From contig CAWCPX010000002.1 in assembly GCA_963797605.1 (NCBI GenBank), positions 62,001-126,000 of the forward strand: 64,000 nucleotides of DNA, given 5' to 3'. The translations under genes were made by a program, and so were the position numbers. Positions 9,001-18,640 of this stretch are shown one piece after another (position 1 is the first letter of the stretch; each line of letters starts with the position of its first letter). This DNA is from DASQPR01 sp963797605 (GTDB lineage Bacteria > Actinomycetota > Actinomycetes > Mycobacteriales > Micromonosporaceae). The notes beneath the pieces were generated by a model, which had not been told where the DNA came from, did no database searches, and was given only the letters and a program-made list of their open reading frames with translations.

Positions 9001-10695
9001 TCAGGAGGTGAAGCCGACGTCCGTCCAGTCGGTCGTCGCGAACCCGAAGGCGCCGAAGTTGGCCAGGTTCGAGTTGACCGCCCAGAGGTCGGGGCGCTGG
9101 TAGGTCGTCAGCGAGAGCACGTCCTGCCAGATGACCGCGTCGACCTGGTTGGCCGTCTTGATCGCGGAGGCCGGGTCGAGGTCACCCTCGGCCGACTTGA
9201 ACAGCGTCTCGATCTGCGGGTCGCTGACACGCGAGAAGTTCTGCTGCCAGTTGTCGCCCGGCTGAACCGGCTCGTAGATCGACGACGACGAGCTGATCGG
9301 GAACGGCGTACCGATCCAGGAGAAGACCGTGAAGTCGAAGTTACCCGGGATCACGTACTGGTCGAAGAAGTGGTTGACGTCAACGACCTTGATGTTGACC
9401 TTGACGTCGATCTTCGCGAGCTGGTTCTGCACGAGGGCGGCTTCCTGCGCGCTCGTCGCGACCGAGGCCGGAATGACGAAGTTGATCGCGAGGGTCTTGC
9501 CGTCCTTGGTGCGGACCTTCTTCGTGGGGTCGTCGACCCAGCCGGCAGCCGTCAGCTTCGCGGCGGCAGCGGTCGGGTCGTACTTACCGACGTCACCAGA
9601 GTTGTCCTGGTAGCCGTTCTGGTTCTCCATGAAGATGTGGTTGTTCAGCGGGGCGGGCGTGATGCCCAGCGGGCCAAGCATCGCGTTGGCGATCGCGGTC
9701 CGGTCGATGCCCATGGCAAGGCCCTGACGCACGTTCTTGTCCTGCAGCTCCGGCGAAGAACCGTTGATCGTGATGTGGCGGAAGTTCGGGCCACCGGCGA
9801 CGCGGATGTCAACGCCCGCGAAACCCTTCGCCTGCGCGTACTTCGCGGCGTCCGGGCCGATGTCGACGTAGTCGGTCTCGTGGTTCTGGAGCGCCTGGAT
9901 CTGCGCGTCCGGCGAGATCACCTTGAAGACGATCGTGTCGAGCGGTGGCTTGCGGCCCCACCAGTTCGGGTTACGAACCACGGTGTAGCTCTGCGCGTCA
10001 GAACCCTGGTACATGAACGGGCCGGCCGAGTCGAGCGGCTTGGCCTTCCAGCTCGTGTTGAACGCGGTCGGGCTCGCGTCCATCGCAGCCGGGTAGAGCG
10101 GGCTGAACAGGCCCTTCCAGTCGGCGTAGTTGTCCTTGAACGTGACGACGACTTCCTGCGGGTTGGCACCCTGGGCGACGCTGGTGATGTCGTCGTAGCC
10201 CGTGGTCGCCGTGACCGTGAAGCCCTTGTCGCTGCCGTTGTTGGCCTTCCACTGCGCGATGAAGTCGTTGGCCGAGAGCTGGGTGCCGTCGAGCCACTTG
10301 GCCTTCGGGTTCAGCTCGTACGTCACCGTCTGCGCCGGCGTGGTGCCGACCTTCGGCTCGCCGGTCAGGTAGTCCGGGTCGTACGAGAAGTTGCTGGCGG
10401 CGTCGGTGGTGAACATCGATGGCAGCAGGGTCTGGACGATCGAGAAGTTGTCCGACGTGTTGCCGTCGATCTCGTTGTAGTTGAACTGAACGACGGTGCC
10501 GCTGACGTTCGCGTTCAGCGTCCCACCCTGCTTCAGCTTGTCGTATGCAACGGGGTGAATCTGGTTCACACCCGCGTTTTTAGTGGTCTGTGCCGTTGGC
10601 TTCCCATTGGAACTGGTGCTGCTGCAACCAGCTCCGATGAGAGCGACGGCGACAAGGGTCGCTAGCGCGGCCCCGGTCCGTCGTGCTCGTGTCAA
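9001..10695 (-). CDS. oppA: Oligopeptide/dipeptide ABC transporter substrate-binding lipoprotein
   Basis: Family 5 extracytoplasmic solute-binding protein (OppA/DppA type) that would capture peptides for the importer encoded upstream. I prefer the TTG start at 10695 because GGGAGGA lies five bases before it; an earlier TTG at 10707 overlaps that site. A signal peptide ends in the lipobox LIGAGC, with Cys24 as the lipidated residue. The family pattern is visible: KLKQGGTLNA at the mature N-terminus, TYELNPKAKWLDGT, and the conserved IDRTAIANAMLG helix. About 564 residues, normal for the family. It is the last gene of the opp operon, separated from oppDF by about 100 bases, which may allow separate or higher expression. 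Confidence 0.92.
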   Translation of the reverse strand: MTRARRTGAALATLVAVALIGAGCSSTSSNGKPTAQTTKNAGVNQIHPVAYDKLKQGGTLNANVSGTVVQFNYNEIDGNTSDNFSIVQTLLPSMFTTDAASNFSYDPDYLTGEPKVGTTPAQTVTYELNPKAKWLDGTQLSANDFIAQWKANNGSDKGFTVTATTGYDDITSVAQGANPQEVVVTFKDNYADWKGLFSPLYPAAMDASPTAFNTSWKAKPLDSAGPFMYQGSDAQSYTVVRNPNWWGRKPPLDTIVFKVISPDAQIQALQNHETDYVDIGPDAAKYAQAKGFAGVDIRVAGGPNFRHITINGSSPELQDKNVRQGLAMGIDRTAIANAMLGPLGITPAPLNNHIFMENQNGYQDNSGDVGKYDPTAAAAKLTAAGWVDDPTKKVRTKDGKTLAINFVIPASVATSAQEAALVQNQLAKIDVKVNIKVVDVNHFFDQYVIPGNFDFTVFSWIGTPFPISSSSSIYEPVQPGDNWQQNFSRVSDPQIETLFKSAEGDLDPASAIKTANQVDAVIWQDVLSLTTYQRPDLWAVNSNLANFGAFGFATTDWTDVGFTS

Positions 10696-10797
10696 CGTTC
10701 CTCCCAAAGGTTAACCAGTCCCAAGGATTTGGTTCTGGAGTGCCTGCCTCGACCGTACAAAGATCATGTAACGGTAGAATCACCGTCGAGGCACGTC

Positions 10798-12925
10798 TTA
10801 GAGCACGGATACCGCGTGGGCGTAGTGACAGGCAGCCACGTGGTCCGTACTTTCCGTTCCAATCTGGAGAAGTTGCGGCGACTCGTCGACACAGCGTTGC
10901 CGCTGCGCATCGTCGAGTTCGAGGGCGAACTTCTGGCACCGGGTACGGAACCGACACCCCGACGGCGGATTCGCCGGACTGGGTAGATCGCCCTTGAGGA
11001 TGATTCGTTGACGCTGCCGCTCCTTTTGCGGGTCAGGCAACGGAATCGCGGATAGCAAGGCCTGTGTGTACGGATGACTCGGACGGTCGAAAACCTCGTC
11101 TACCTGCCCGATCTCAGCGATGCGGCCGAGGTACATGACCGCGACTCGATCGGCGATGTGCCGCACGACTGACAGATCGTGGGCAACGAACAGATAGGAC
11201 AGACCGAGGTCGGCTTTGAGCTGTTCGAGCAGGTTGATGACACCGGCACGGATCGACACGTCCAATGCGGACACCGGCTCGTCGAGCACCAGCACCTTCG
11301 GTTGCAGCATGAGCGCCCGGGCGATGCCGATGCGCTGCCGCTGGCCTCCCGAGAACTCCTGCGGGTAACGATTGGCGTGTTCCGGACGCAGACCGACGAT
11401 CTTCAGCAGGTCGAAGATCCGCTTCCGCTGTTCGCTCGCGGCGATACCGTGCGTGCGCATCGGCTCGGCCAGAATGTCGTAGATCGGGAGCCGCGGGTCG
11501 AGTGACGCCATCGGGTCCTGGAAGACGACCTGCAGGTCGCGACGGATCGCGAACTTCTGTGCCGTCGACATCTTCGCCGTGTCTTTGCCGAGCACGGCGA
11601 TGCGGCCGGCCGTCGGCTTCATCAGGCCGAGGATCTCCATGATGGTCGTGGTCTTGCCACAGCCGGACTCACCGACGAGACCGAGGGTCTCGCCTTCGCG
11701 GATGTCGAAGGTGATGCCGTCGACCGCGTAGACCGTGCCGACGTTGCGCCGCATGATCGTGCCCTTGAGCACGGGGTAGTGCTTCGCCATCGCGTCAACT
11801 TCGAGCACAATGGCGCGCTGCTCCCGGGGGATCCGGGCGGCCGGCGCCTCGTCGATGACCTGGGCCGGGAAGATGTCGACGCCGGTGAGCTGCTGCGACT
11901 CGATCTCGTCGCTGCGGTGACACGCGGACGCGTGCGCCGCACCGGAACCCGTCAACGGGTCGAGCGTCGGCTCCACCTCGCGGCAGATGTCGATCGCCAT
12001 CGGGCACCGTGGCGCGAACGGGCACCCGGCGGGCAACCCAACCAGCGAAGGCGGCGTGCCCTCGATCGGCGTGAGCCGTTGCCGGTCACCGGTGTCGAGC
12101 CGTGGAATCGAGCTGAGCAAGCCCATCGTGTACGGCATGCGCGGAGCGGTAGTAGACATCGTCGACGGCACCCATCTCCACCGGCTTGCCCGCGTACATG
12201 ACCGTGACGCGGTCGGCGAAGCCGGCGACGACGCCGAGGTCGTGCGTGATCATGATGATGGCGGCGCCCGTGACCTCGCGAGCGGTCTGCAGCACCTCGA
12301 GGATCTGCGCCTGGATCGTCACGTCGAGCGCGGTCGTCGGCTCGTCCGCGATGATCAGATCCGGGTCGTTCGCGATGGCGATCGCGATCATGGCGCGTTG
12401 CCGCATGCCGCCGGAGAACTCGTGCGGGAACGACGTCGAACGCTGCCGCGGGTTCGGGATGCCGACCAGTTCGAGCAGCTCGATCGCGCGCTTGTTCGCG
12501 ACAGCGCGGGAGACGTCGTTGTGGATGCGGATCGCTTCCGCGATCTGGTCACCCACGGTGTAGACCGGCGTGAGCGCCGACAGCGGGTCCTGGAAGACCA
12601 TCGCGATCTTCGAGCCGCGGATCTCCGACATCTCTTTGTCGGAGAGGTTCAGCAGCTCACGGCCGCGAAACTTGACCGACCCGGAGACGCGCGCCTTCTC
12701 GGGGAGCAGACCCATCATGGCCAGCGAAGACACGGACTTGCCAGACCCCGACTCGCCGACGATGGCCAGCACCTCGCCGGACCCGACCTGGTAGGACAGG
12801 CCACGCACGGCGGTGACCGCGCCGGCCTCGCTGCCGAACGTCACGCTGAGATTGTTGACTTCGAGCAACGGGGCGCGAGAGTCCCCAGCCAATGACTGGC
12901 TGGACGCGCTGTCGGTAATCGTCAC
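10798..12925 (-). CDS. oppDF: Fused OppD-OppF peptide transporter ATPase, one frameshift
   Basis: Two ABC ATPase domains drive peptide import. The first half has Walker A GESGSGKS, signature FSGGMRQR and Walker B LIIADEPTTALD. The second has GESGCGKT, FSGGQRQR and VLVLDEPVSALD. Each ends in the Opp/Dpp C-terminal cysteine motif (GCPFAPRCPMA and GCRFRTRCQKF). A frameshift near 12130-12150 splits the first domain just after YYRSAH. Past it no stop separates the domains, so the repaired gene is a single OppD-OppF polypeptide of about 709 residues. The GTG at 12925 with GGGAG upstream fits the start better than an ATG at 13018, which overlaps oppC. Fused double ATPases of this kind are known (GsiA type). 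Confidence 0.88.
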
Positions 12926-12980
12926 GGCCGCGTGCTCCCTTGTTGGTTCCGGTGGCTCTGTGGTTTCCGGTGGTTCCTCA

Positions 12981-13907
12981 TCACGAGCCGCTGATCTCAG
13001 AGTTCGGGTCGAGGGCATCGCGCAGACCGTCGCCGATCAGGTTGACGGCGAGCACGAGCGCGATCAGCACCACGACCGGGAAGTAGAAGAGCCAGCCGAA
13101 GGCCTGCACGTCGGGGATGCCGTCGGAGATCAACGTGCCGAGCGAGACGTCGGGCTTCTGGATGCCGAAGCCGAAGAAGGTCAGACCGACCTCGGCGAGG
13201 ATCAGGCCGCTCACGTTGATCGTCGCGTCGATGATCAGGAAGGACGCCATGTTGGGCAGGATGTGCCGCATGATGATCTTCCACCCCGGCACACCCATGA
13301 AACGAGCCGCCGCGATGAATTCACGTTCCTTCAAGGACTGCGTCAGACCGCGTACGACTCGGGCGGTGAGCATCCATGTGAACGCGGCCAGCAGCACCAC
13401 GAAGATGAGCCAGGTCTTGCCCTGGAACAGCGGCGACAGGATCGCGATGATCAGGAAGGCCGGGAGGATCAGCAGCAGGTCGATGAGGATGACGACCGCC
13501 CGGTCGACCCAACCACCGAAGTAGCCGGCGAGCGCGCCCAGCACCGCGGCGGTGCCCGTCGACAGCAACGCGCCGATGAGACCGATGAGCAGGGACTTCT
13601 GCAGACCACGCATCGTCTGCGCGTAGAGGTCGTTACCGATCTGGCTGGTGCCGAACCAGTGCGCGCCCGATGGCGGCTGCAGCAGCGCGGTCGGATCGAG
13701 GTCGAGGTAGTTCCACCGGGTGAAGTAGGGGCCGATGAACGCGAGCCCGAACAGGAGCGCCACCACGACGAGACCGACCGTGGCGAGCCGCCGGCGGAAG
13801 AACCGCCGCATGACGAGCCGCCCGCGGGAAACCGTCTTCGCGTTGGTGGGCTCATCCTGGACGATCTCGGTGACGACCATCGCGGGGTCTTTCGGCTGGA
13901 TAGTCAC
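12981..13907 (-). CDS. oppC: Peptide ABC transporter permease OppC
   Basis: Inner-membrane subunit of the peptide importer. About six membrane segments are visible, the first being LATVGLVVVALLFGLAFIGPYF. The BPD_transp_1 coupling motif appears as EREFIAAARFMGVPGWKIIMRHILPN, seen here as EFIAAARFMG followed by the conserved RHILPN. The GTG at 13907 is eight bases after the oppB stop; a much longer frame upstream overlaps oppB and lacks hydrophobic character. It ends 55 bases before the likely oppDF start, consistent with one transcript. Confidence 0.92.
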   Translation of the reverse strand: MTIQPKDPAMVVTEIVQDEPTNAKTVSRGRLVMRRFFRRRLATVGLVVVALLFGLAFIGPYFTRWNYLDLDPTALLQPPSGAHWFGTSQIGNDLYAQTMRGLQKSLLIGLIGALLSTGTAAVLGALAGYFGGWVDRAVVILIDLLLILPAFLIIAILSPLFQGKTWLIFVVLLAAFTWMLTARVVRGLTQSLKEREFIAAARFMGVPGWKIIMRHILPNMASFLIIDATINVSGLILAEVGLTFFGFGIQKPDVSLGTLISDGIPDVQAFGWLFYFPVVVLIALVLAVNLIGDGLRDALDPNSEISGS

Positions 13908-13915
13908 GTCGGCCC

Positions 13916-14914
13916 CTAGTTCACTCGGACGCGCGGGTCGAGCGCCGCGTACGCCACATCGGATACGAACCCAGCGATGAGCACCAGGACAGCCACGAAG
14001 AGCGTGGTCGCCGCGGTCGAGTTGACATCCTGTTTGGTGATCGCGTTGACGAGGAACAGGCCCATGCCGTTCCACGAGAAGATCTGCTCGATGAAGAACG
14101 AGCCCGTGAACAACAGCAGCAGGCTGTAACTGAAGAACGTCGTCAGCGGGATCAGCGCCGTGCGGAGGCCGTGCTTGATCAACGCCTTCGTGCGGCCGAG
14201 GCCCTTGGCCCGAGCGGTGCGCAGGAAGTCGGCACCGAGCACGTCGAGCATCGCGCTGCGCTGGTAGCGGGAGTAGAACGCGGCGCCGGCGAAGATCAGC
14301 ACGAGCGACGGCAGCGCGAGGTGCTGCAGCCGGTCGACGATGTCGCCGAAGTTCCAGCCGCCCTTGCCATGGCTGTACTCACCGACGGTGTAGAGCACTT
14401 GGCTCCCATCGGCGGTTTGCCCGACCGCCTGGTTGAAACTGATGCCGACGACTTTGACGAGGACGCAGAGCACGACGGTCGGGATCGACAGGATCACGAA
14501 CGACCACACGCTCATGGCGTGATCGACTAATCGGTATTGCTTGACCGCCCCGTAGGCACCCATGGCGCAGCCGATGATGGCGCCGATGAGCGATCCGATG
14601 AGGACGAGCCGCAGGCTGACCCACATGCGGTCGCCGATCTGCGAACTCACCGTCACGCTGTCGACGGTCAGGCCGAGGTTGCCGTGCACGACGCCGTCGG
14701 CCCACCGACCCATCCGGGTGAACACGGGCGTGTCCGGGTTCATGTTGAGGCTGTTCAGCGTCTGCGCGATCGACGCCTTCGAATACGGCGGGTTGTGGTT
14801 CTCGTACTTCGCCTTCGGGTTGAGCTGCGTCGCGGCGAGCAGGTAAGCGAAGACGGTGGCGATCAACACCAGGATCACCAGATAGACCATTCTGCGGAGC
14901 AGGAACTTCGCCAT
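13916..14914 (-). CDS. oppB: Peptide ABC transporter permease OppB
   Basis: First gene of the opp operon. It has an N-terminal membrane segment beginning MAKFLLRRM, then a large periplasmic loop holding PKAKYENHNPPYSKASI, and five further segments. The permease coupling loop reads DFLRTARAKGLGRTKALIKH, with the conserved EAA-like region and a downstream FTGSFFIEQIFSWNGMG motif typical of OppB/DppB. A GGAGG site sits eight bases upstream of the ATG. At 332 residues it has a normal length. Regulation probably comes from the divergent intergenic region at 14915-15188, which carries an 11-bp inverted repeat. Confidence 0.93.
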   Translation of the reverse strand: MAKFLLRRMVYLVILVLIATVFAYLLAATQLNPKAKYENHNPPYSKASIAQTLNSLNMNPDTPVFTRMGRWADGVVHGNLGLTVDSVTVSSQIGDRMWVSLRLVLIGSLIGAIIGCAMGAYGAVKQYRLVDHAMSVWSFVILSIPTVVLCVLVKVVGISFNQAVGQTADGSQVLYTVGEYSHGKGGWNFGDIVDRLQHLALPSLVLIFAGAAFYSRYQRSAMLDVLGADFLRTARAKGLGRTKALIKHGLRTALIPLTTFFSYSLLLLFTGSFFIEQIFSWNGMGLFLVNAITKQDVNSTAATTLFVAVLVLIAGFVSDVAYAALDPRVRVN

Positions 14915-14990
14915 CCGCCCACCTCCTCACGTTCAGACACCGCATGTGACGGCGTGCGACGAATCTAGCCCGCCGACTGTCATGCTTGGC

Positions 14991-15027
14991 CATCCGTTTG
15001 GCTAGGAAGAAACCAACCGAACGGATG
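14991..15027. promoter_or_regulatory. Inverted repeat in the oppB/NHL divergent region
   Basis: CATCCGTTTGG and CCGAACGGATG are inverted with one mismatch in 11 and a 15-base spacer. The site lies 77 bases upstream of oppB and about 160 upstream of the divergent gene. It could be an operator; no regulator gene is adjacent. Confidence 0.45.
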
Positions 15028-15188
15028 TGGTTACATGTTCGCCAAGTCACGTTACGGGACGCTTGTGAGCTACAAGGTACGCGAATATCCGCATGTCTCG
15101 GCACTGGTGAAAGGTCACAGCAGGGTCGCGAATTCGGCGCTCGCCGGTTGCGCCACCGGAGTAATGGGGTTGCGGCACAATTGCGAAC

Positions 15189-17024
15189 GTGTCCCGTGTG
15201 CGAGCTCCCGAACTCCGTGGTCGAGGTTGGTTGAACACCAACGGCCAAGACCTCCACCTAGCCGACCTTCGCGGCAAAATCCTCCTTCTCGACTTTTGGA
15301 CTTTTTGTTGCATCAATTGCCTGCACGTCATTGACGAACTGCGTCCGCTCGAAGAGAAGTACGCCGACGTCCTCGTCGTGATCGGCGTGCACTCGCCGAA
15401 GTTCGAGCATGAAAAGGATCCGGACGCCCTGGCGGCGGCGGTCGAGCGTTACGGCATCGCGCATCCGGTGCTCGACGACCCGGAACTCCGCACCTGGGAC
15501 CAGTACGCCGCGAAGGCCTGGCCGACGCTCGCCGTCGTCGACCCGACGGGTTACCTCGTGTCGAGCATGGCCGGTGAGGGTCATGCCGAGGGTCTGGCAC
15601 GGGTCATCGACGACCTCATCACCACACATGAGGGTGCCGGCACGTTGCATCGTGGGGATGGCCCCCACGTCGCGGCGCCCAACCCTCACACCGACCTTCG
15701 CTTCCCCGGCAAGGCGATCGTCACTGCGGAGGGCACCTTCCTCGTCTCTTCCTCGGCTCAGCACACCCTTGTGGAACTCGGCGCCGACGGCGAGACGGTC
15801 GTGCGCCGCATCGGCACCGGCGTCCGTGGCGACACCGACGGCGGCCCGGCCGAGGCACGGTTCTCCGAACCGCAGGGCCTGTGCGCGCTCCCGGCCGACG
15901 TCGCCGAGACCGCCGGCTACGACGTCGTCGTCGCCGACACGGTCAACCACCTGCTTCGAGGGGTACGTCTTTCCGACGGCGCCGTCACGACGATCGCGGG
16001 CACCGGGCGGCCGCTGCGTTCCCAACCGGGTGAGGGCGCGCATGACGCGGTGGCGGTCGACCTCTCCTCACCGTGGGACGTCGCCTGGTTCGACGACAAG
16101 GTCATCGTCGCGATGGCGGGCGTACACCAGCTGTGGTGGTTCGATCCGATCAAACGCACGACCGGTATATATGCCGGCACCACGGTGGAGGCGTTGAAGG
16201 ATGGCCCGCTGGCCGAAGTGTGGATGGCGCAGCCGTCCGGGCTCTCCGCGGTGGGCGACCGGCTATGGATCGCCGACAGCGAATCGTCGGCCGTCCGGTG
16301 GGTCTCCGATGGCGAGATGCACACGGCCGTCGGCCAGGGCCTCTTCGACTTCGGTCTCGTCGACGGTCCGGCCGGCACGGCCCTGTTCCAGCATCCGCTG
16401 GGCGTCTGCGGCCTGCCTGACGGGTCGGTCCTCGTCGCGGACACATATAACGGTGCGGTCCGGCTCATCTCGGCGGCCGACGATCCCGACGGCCGTGTCG
16501 TCTCGACGGTCGCGACCGACCTGGCGGAGCCGAGCGACATCGTGCTCACCGCCGACGGCGGGGTGGTCGTCGTCGAATCCGCGGCGCACCGGCTGACCTT
16601 CCTGGCCCCGGGAGCCCTCGCGGCGGCCGGCGTCAACGCGAACGGAGCCCGGATGCGCACCGAGCGCCCGGCGACATTGCTCGCGGCCGGCCCCGTCGTG
16701 CTCGATGTGATCTTCACGCCGTCGCCCGGCCAGAAACTCGACGAATCGTTCGGACCGTCGACACGGTTGCAGGTGACCGCGTCGCCGCCGGAACTGCTGA
16801 TCGAGGGCGCGGGCGTCTCGACAGAACTCTCGCGACAGCTCGTCATCGCCGACGGTGTCGGCGGCGTACTGCAGGTGGTGGCGCAGGCGGCCACGTGCGA
16901 TGCCGAGGCGGAACATGCCGCCTGCCATCTCACCCGCCAGGACTGGGGCGTGCCGATCGAGGTCACGCCCGGTGGCGCGAGCCGGCTCCCACTGATCCTC
17001 CGGGGCCTGGACGAAGGAGCCTAG
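15189..17024 (+). CDS. Thioredoxin-like/NHL-repeat protein (NHLRC2-like)
   Basis: Two-domain protein of 611 residues starting at GTG 15189. Residues 1-150 form a TlpA/thioredoxin-like domain with LLLDFWTFCCINCLHV, giving a CxxC at Cys41 and Cys44. The remainder is a beta-propeller of NHL-type repeats with recurring units such as VVADTVNHLLRG, LWIADSESSAVRW and VLVADTYNGAVRL. This matches the bacterial relatives of human NHLRC2. No signal peptide is visible, so it is probably cytosolic. The exact reaction is unknown for bacterial members; a redox or scaffold role is inferred. Its stop codon overlaps the convergent pxpA stop by three to four bases. Confidence 0.88.
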   Translation: MSRVRAPELRGRGWLNTNGQDLHLADLRGKILLLDFWTFCCINCLHVIDELRPLEEKYADVLVVIGVHSPKFEHEKDPDALAAAVERYGIAHPVLDDPELRTWDQYAAKAWPTLAVVDPTGYLVSSMAGEGHAEGLARVIDDLITTHEGAGTLHRGDGPHVAAPNPHTDLRFPGKAIVTAEGTFLVSSSAQHTLVELGADGETVVRRIGTGVRGDTDGGPAEARFSEPQGLCALPADVAETAGYDVVVADTVNHLLRGVRLSDGAVTTIAGTGRPLRSQPGEGAHDAVAVDLSSPWDVAWFDDKVIVAMAGVHQLWWFDPIKRTTGIYAGTTVEALKDGPLAEVWMAQPSGLSAVGDRLWIADSESSAVRWVSDGEMHTAVGQGLFDFGLVDGPAGTALFQHPLGVCGLPDGSVLVADTYNGAVRLISAADDPDGRVVSTVATDLAEPSDIVLTADGGVVVVESAAHRLTFLAPGALAAAGVNANGARMRTERPATLLAAGPVVLDVIFTPSPGQKLDESFGPSTRLQVTASPPELLIEGAGVSTELSRQLVIADGVGGVLQVVAQAATCDAEAEHAACHLTRQDWGVPIEVTPGGASRLPLILRGLDEGA

Positions 17025-17770
17025 ACGAAGGGGCCTAACTCGATGCCGGCCTCGACGAACGCCGCACGCACCGCTCCCGCCAGGGCCACGGCACCGGGCG
17101 TGTCACCGTGTACGCAGATCGACGCGACCGGCATCGGAAGCACGCTGCCATCCGTGGCTACGACCTCGCCGGCCGACGCCATCCGGACGGCGCGGTCGAC
17201 CACGTCCGCCTGATCGGTGACGAGTGCGCCCGGCTCGGATCGCGGCACCAGCTGACCGCCGGCCAGATAGCCGCGGTCGGCGAAGCCCTCGCTGATGGTG
17301 GCCAGCCCAGCATCGGACGCGCTCCGGAGCAACGCGGATTCTGGCAGACCCAGGACCGGCAGCGCGATCGAGAATTCCGCCACGGCGGCGACGACGGCGT
17401 TCGCTTGATGGGCGTCCCAGACGACACTGTTATATAAGGCGCCGTGGGGCTTCACGTACGCCACTCGCGTGCCGGCGACCCGGGCGATCCCGTCCAGCGC
17501 CGCCAGCTGGTAGATCACGTCGTCACGCAGCTCGTCGAAGGCGTACTCGATGCGGCGCCGGCCGAAGCCCGCGAGATCTCGGTAGGACACCTGCGCTCCG
17601 ACGGCGACGCCTCGCTCGGCGGCCATCGCGCAGACGCGGCGCATCGTGACCGCGTCCCCGGCGTGAAACCCGCATGCGACGTTGGCCGACGTGACCACGT
17701 CGAGCAGACCGGCATCGTCGCCTAGCCGCCAGATGCCGAACCCCTCACCGACGTCCGCATTCAAGTCCAT
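17021..17770 (-). CDS. pxpA: 5-oxoprolinase subunit A (LamB/YcsF family)
   Basis: PxpA works with PxpB and PxpC in ATP-dependent hydrolysis of 5-oxoproline to glutamate. The start at 17770 gives the family N-terminus MDLNADVGEGFG; a longer frame to 17839 adds 23 residues unlike relatives. Conserved blocks SANVACGFHAGD, VGAQVSYRDLAGFGRR, YVKPHGALYN and the C-terminal ICVHGDTPGAV are intact, and the length of 249 residues is normal. The usual partners pxpB and pxpC are not adjacent, so they must lie elsewhere or the protein acts alone. The gene converges on and overlaps the NHL gene's stop. Confidence 0.93.
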   Translation of the reverse strand: MDLNADVGEGFGIWRLGDDAGLLDVVTSANVACGFHAGDAVTMRRVCAMAAERGVAVGAQVSYRDLAGFGRRRIEYAFDELRDDVIYQLAALDGIARVAGTRVAYVKPHGALYNSVVWDAHQANAVVAAVAEFSIALPVLGLPESALLRSASDAGLATISEGFADRGYLAGGQLVPRSEPGALVTDQADVVDRAVRMASAGEVVATDGSVLPMPVASICVHGDTPGAVALAGAVRAAFVEAGIELGPFV

Positions 17771-17889
17771 GGCATCCCACGGTAGTGCCCGACGGCCGAC
17801 CAGCGTCTCGCATCTCCGAGCGGACAAAATATTCCACATGGGGGATAGCCCTACCGATTAGGACGGCAAATTGCCGTAGCCTCTAGAAA

Positions 17890-18573
17890 ATGACCTCCGC
17901 CAGTGCCGTTGCCCCGCCGCTGACACAGGTGCCGATCGTCCGCCCGCGCATGCGCGGCACGCTGCACAAATACGCGTTCTTCGTGGCGATCGTCAACGGC
18001 ATCGTGCTCTGCGCGGTCGCGGCCTCCCGGCCGGGCACGGCACCGTTACTGAGCTGCGCGATCTACGCCGTGACGACATGCGGGCTCTTCGGCACGAGCG
18101 CGCTCTACCATCGTCTCTCCTGGTCGGCGAACGCGAATCAGATCATGAAGCGCCTCGACCACTCGATGATTTTCGTGTTCATCGCCGGCACCTACACGCC
18201 GTTCTGCGTGCTGTTGCTGAGTCCGACGAAAGCCACGGTCATCCTGTCGATCGTGTGGATCGGCGCGGTCATCGGGGTGGTCATGAAGATGGTCACGCCA
18301 GATGCGCGGGCGTGGCTTTCGGTGCCGCTCTACATCCTGCTCGGTTGGGTCGCCGTGGCGGTCTTGCCGGACATCCGGCGGACCGGCGGCAGCGCGGCTC
18401 TGGTGCTGATGCTGATCGGCGGTGCCCTCTACACCCTCGGCGCGGTGCTCTTCGCGATCCGGAAACCGAACCCGTGGCCGCTGACGTTCGGGCACCACGA
18501 GCTCTTTCACGCGTGCACGCTGCTGGCCGCGATCTCTTTCCAGATCGCGATCTACGTCGCACTCTTCGCGTAG
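17890..18573 (+). CDS. trhA: Hemolysin III / TrhA family membrane protein
   Basis: Seven-helix membrane protein of the PAQR-like hemolysin III family; members affect membrane energetics and some are cytolytic when overproduced. Conserved metal-site motifs are visible: SALYHRLSW in the first third, LDHSMIFVFIAGTYTPF in the middle, and GHHELFHACTLLAA near the C-terminus, supplying the Ser/His/Asp/His ligands. At 227 residues the length is normal. It stands divergent from pxpA with a 119-base gap and is followed 67 bases later by sixA. Confidence 0.92.
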   Translation: MTSASAVAPPLTQVPIVRPRMRGTLHKYAFFVAIVNGIVLCAVAASRPGTAPLLSCAIYAVTTCGLFGTSALYHRLSWSANANQIMKRLDHSMIFVFIAGTYTPFCVLLLSPTKATVILSIVWIGAVIGVVMKMVTPDARAWLSVPLYILLGWVAVAVLPDIRRTGGSAALVLMLIGGALYTLGAVLFAIRKPNPWPLTFGHHELFHACTLLAAISFQIAIYVALFA

Positions 18574-18640
18574 CAGCGGCGCCGCGACGCTACAGCGGAC
18601 CGGGTGCGCCACCGGGCGCGGGATACGGCAGGCTTAGAGC

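Noticed and set aside
9370..10665. 431-codon open frame on the plus strand opposite oppA
   Set aside because: Antisense shadow of a clear substrate-binding protein; Arg/Asp/Val-rich composition and no ribosome binding site.
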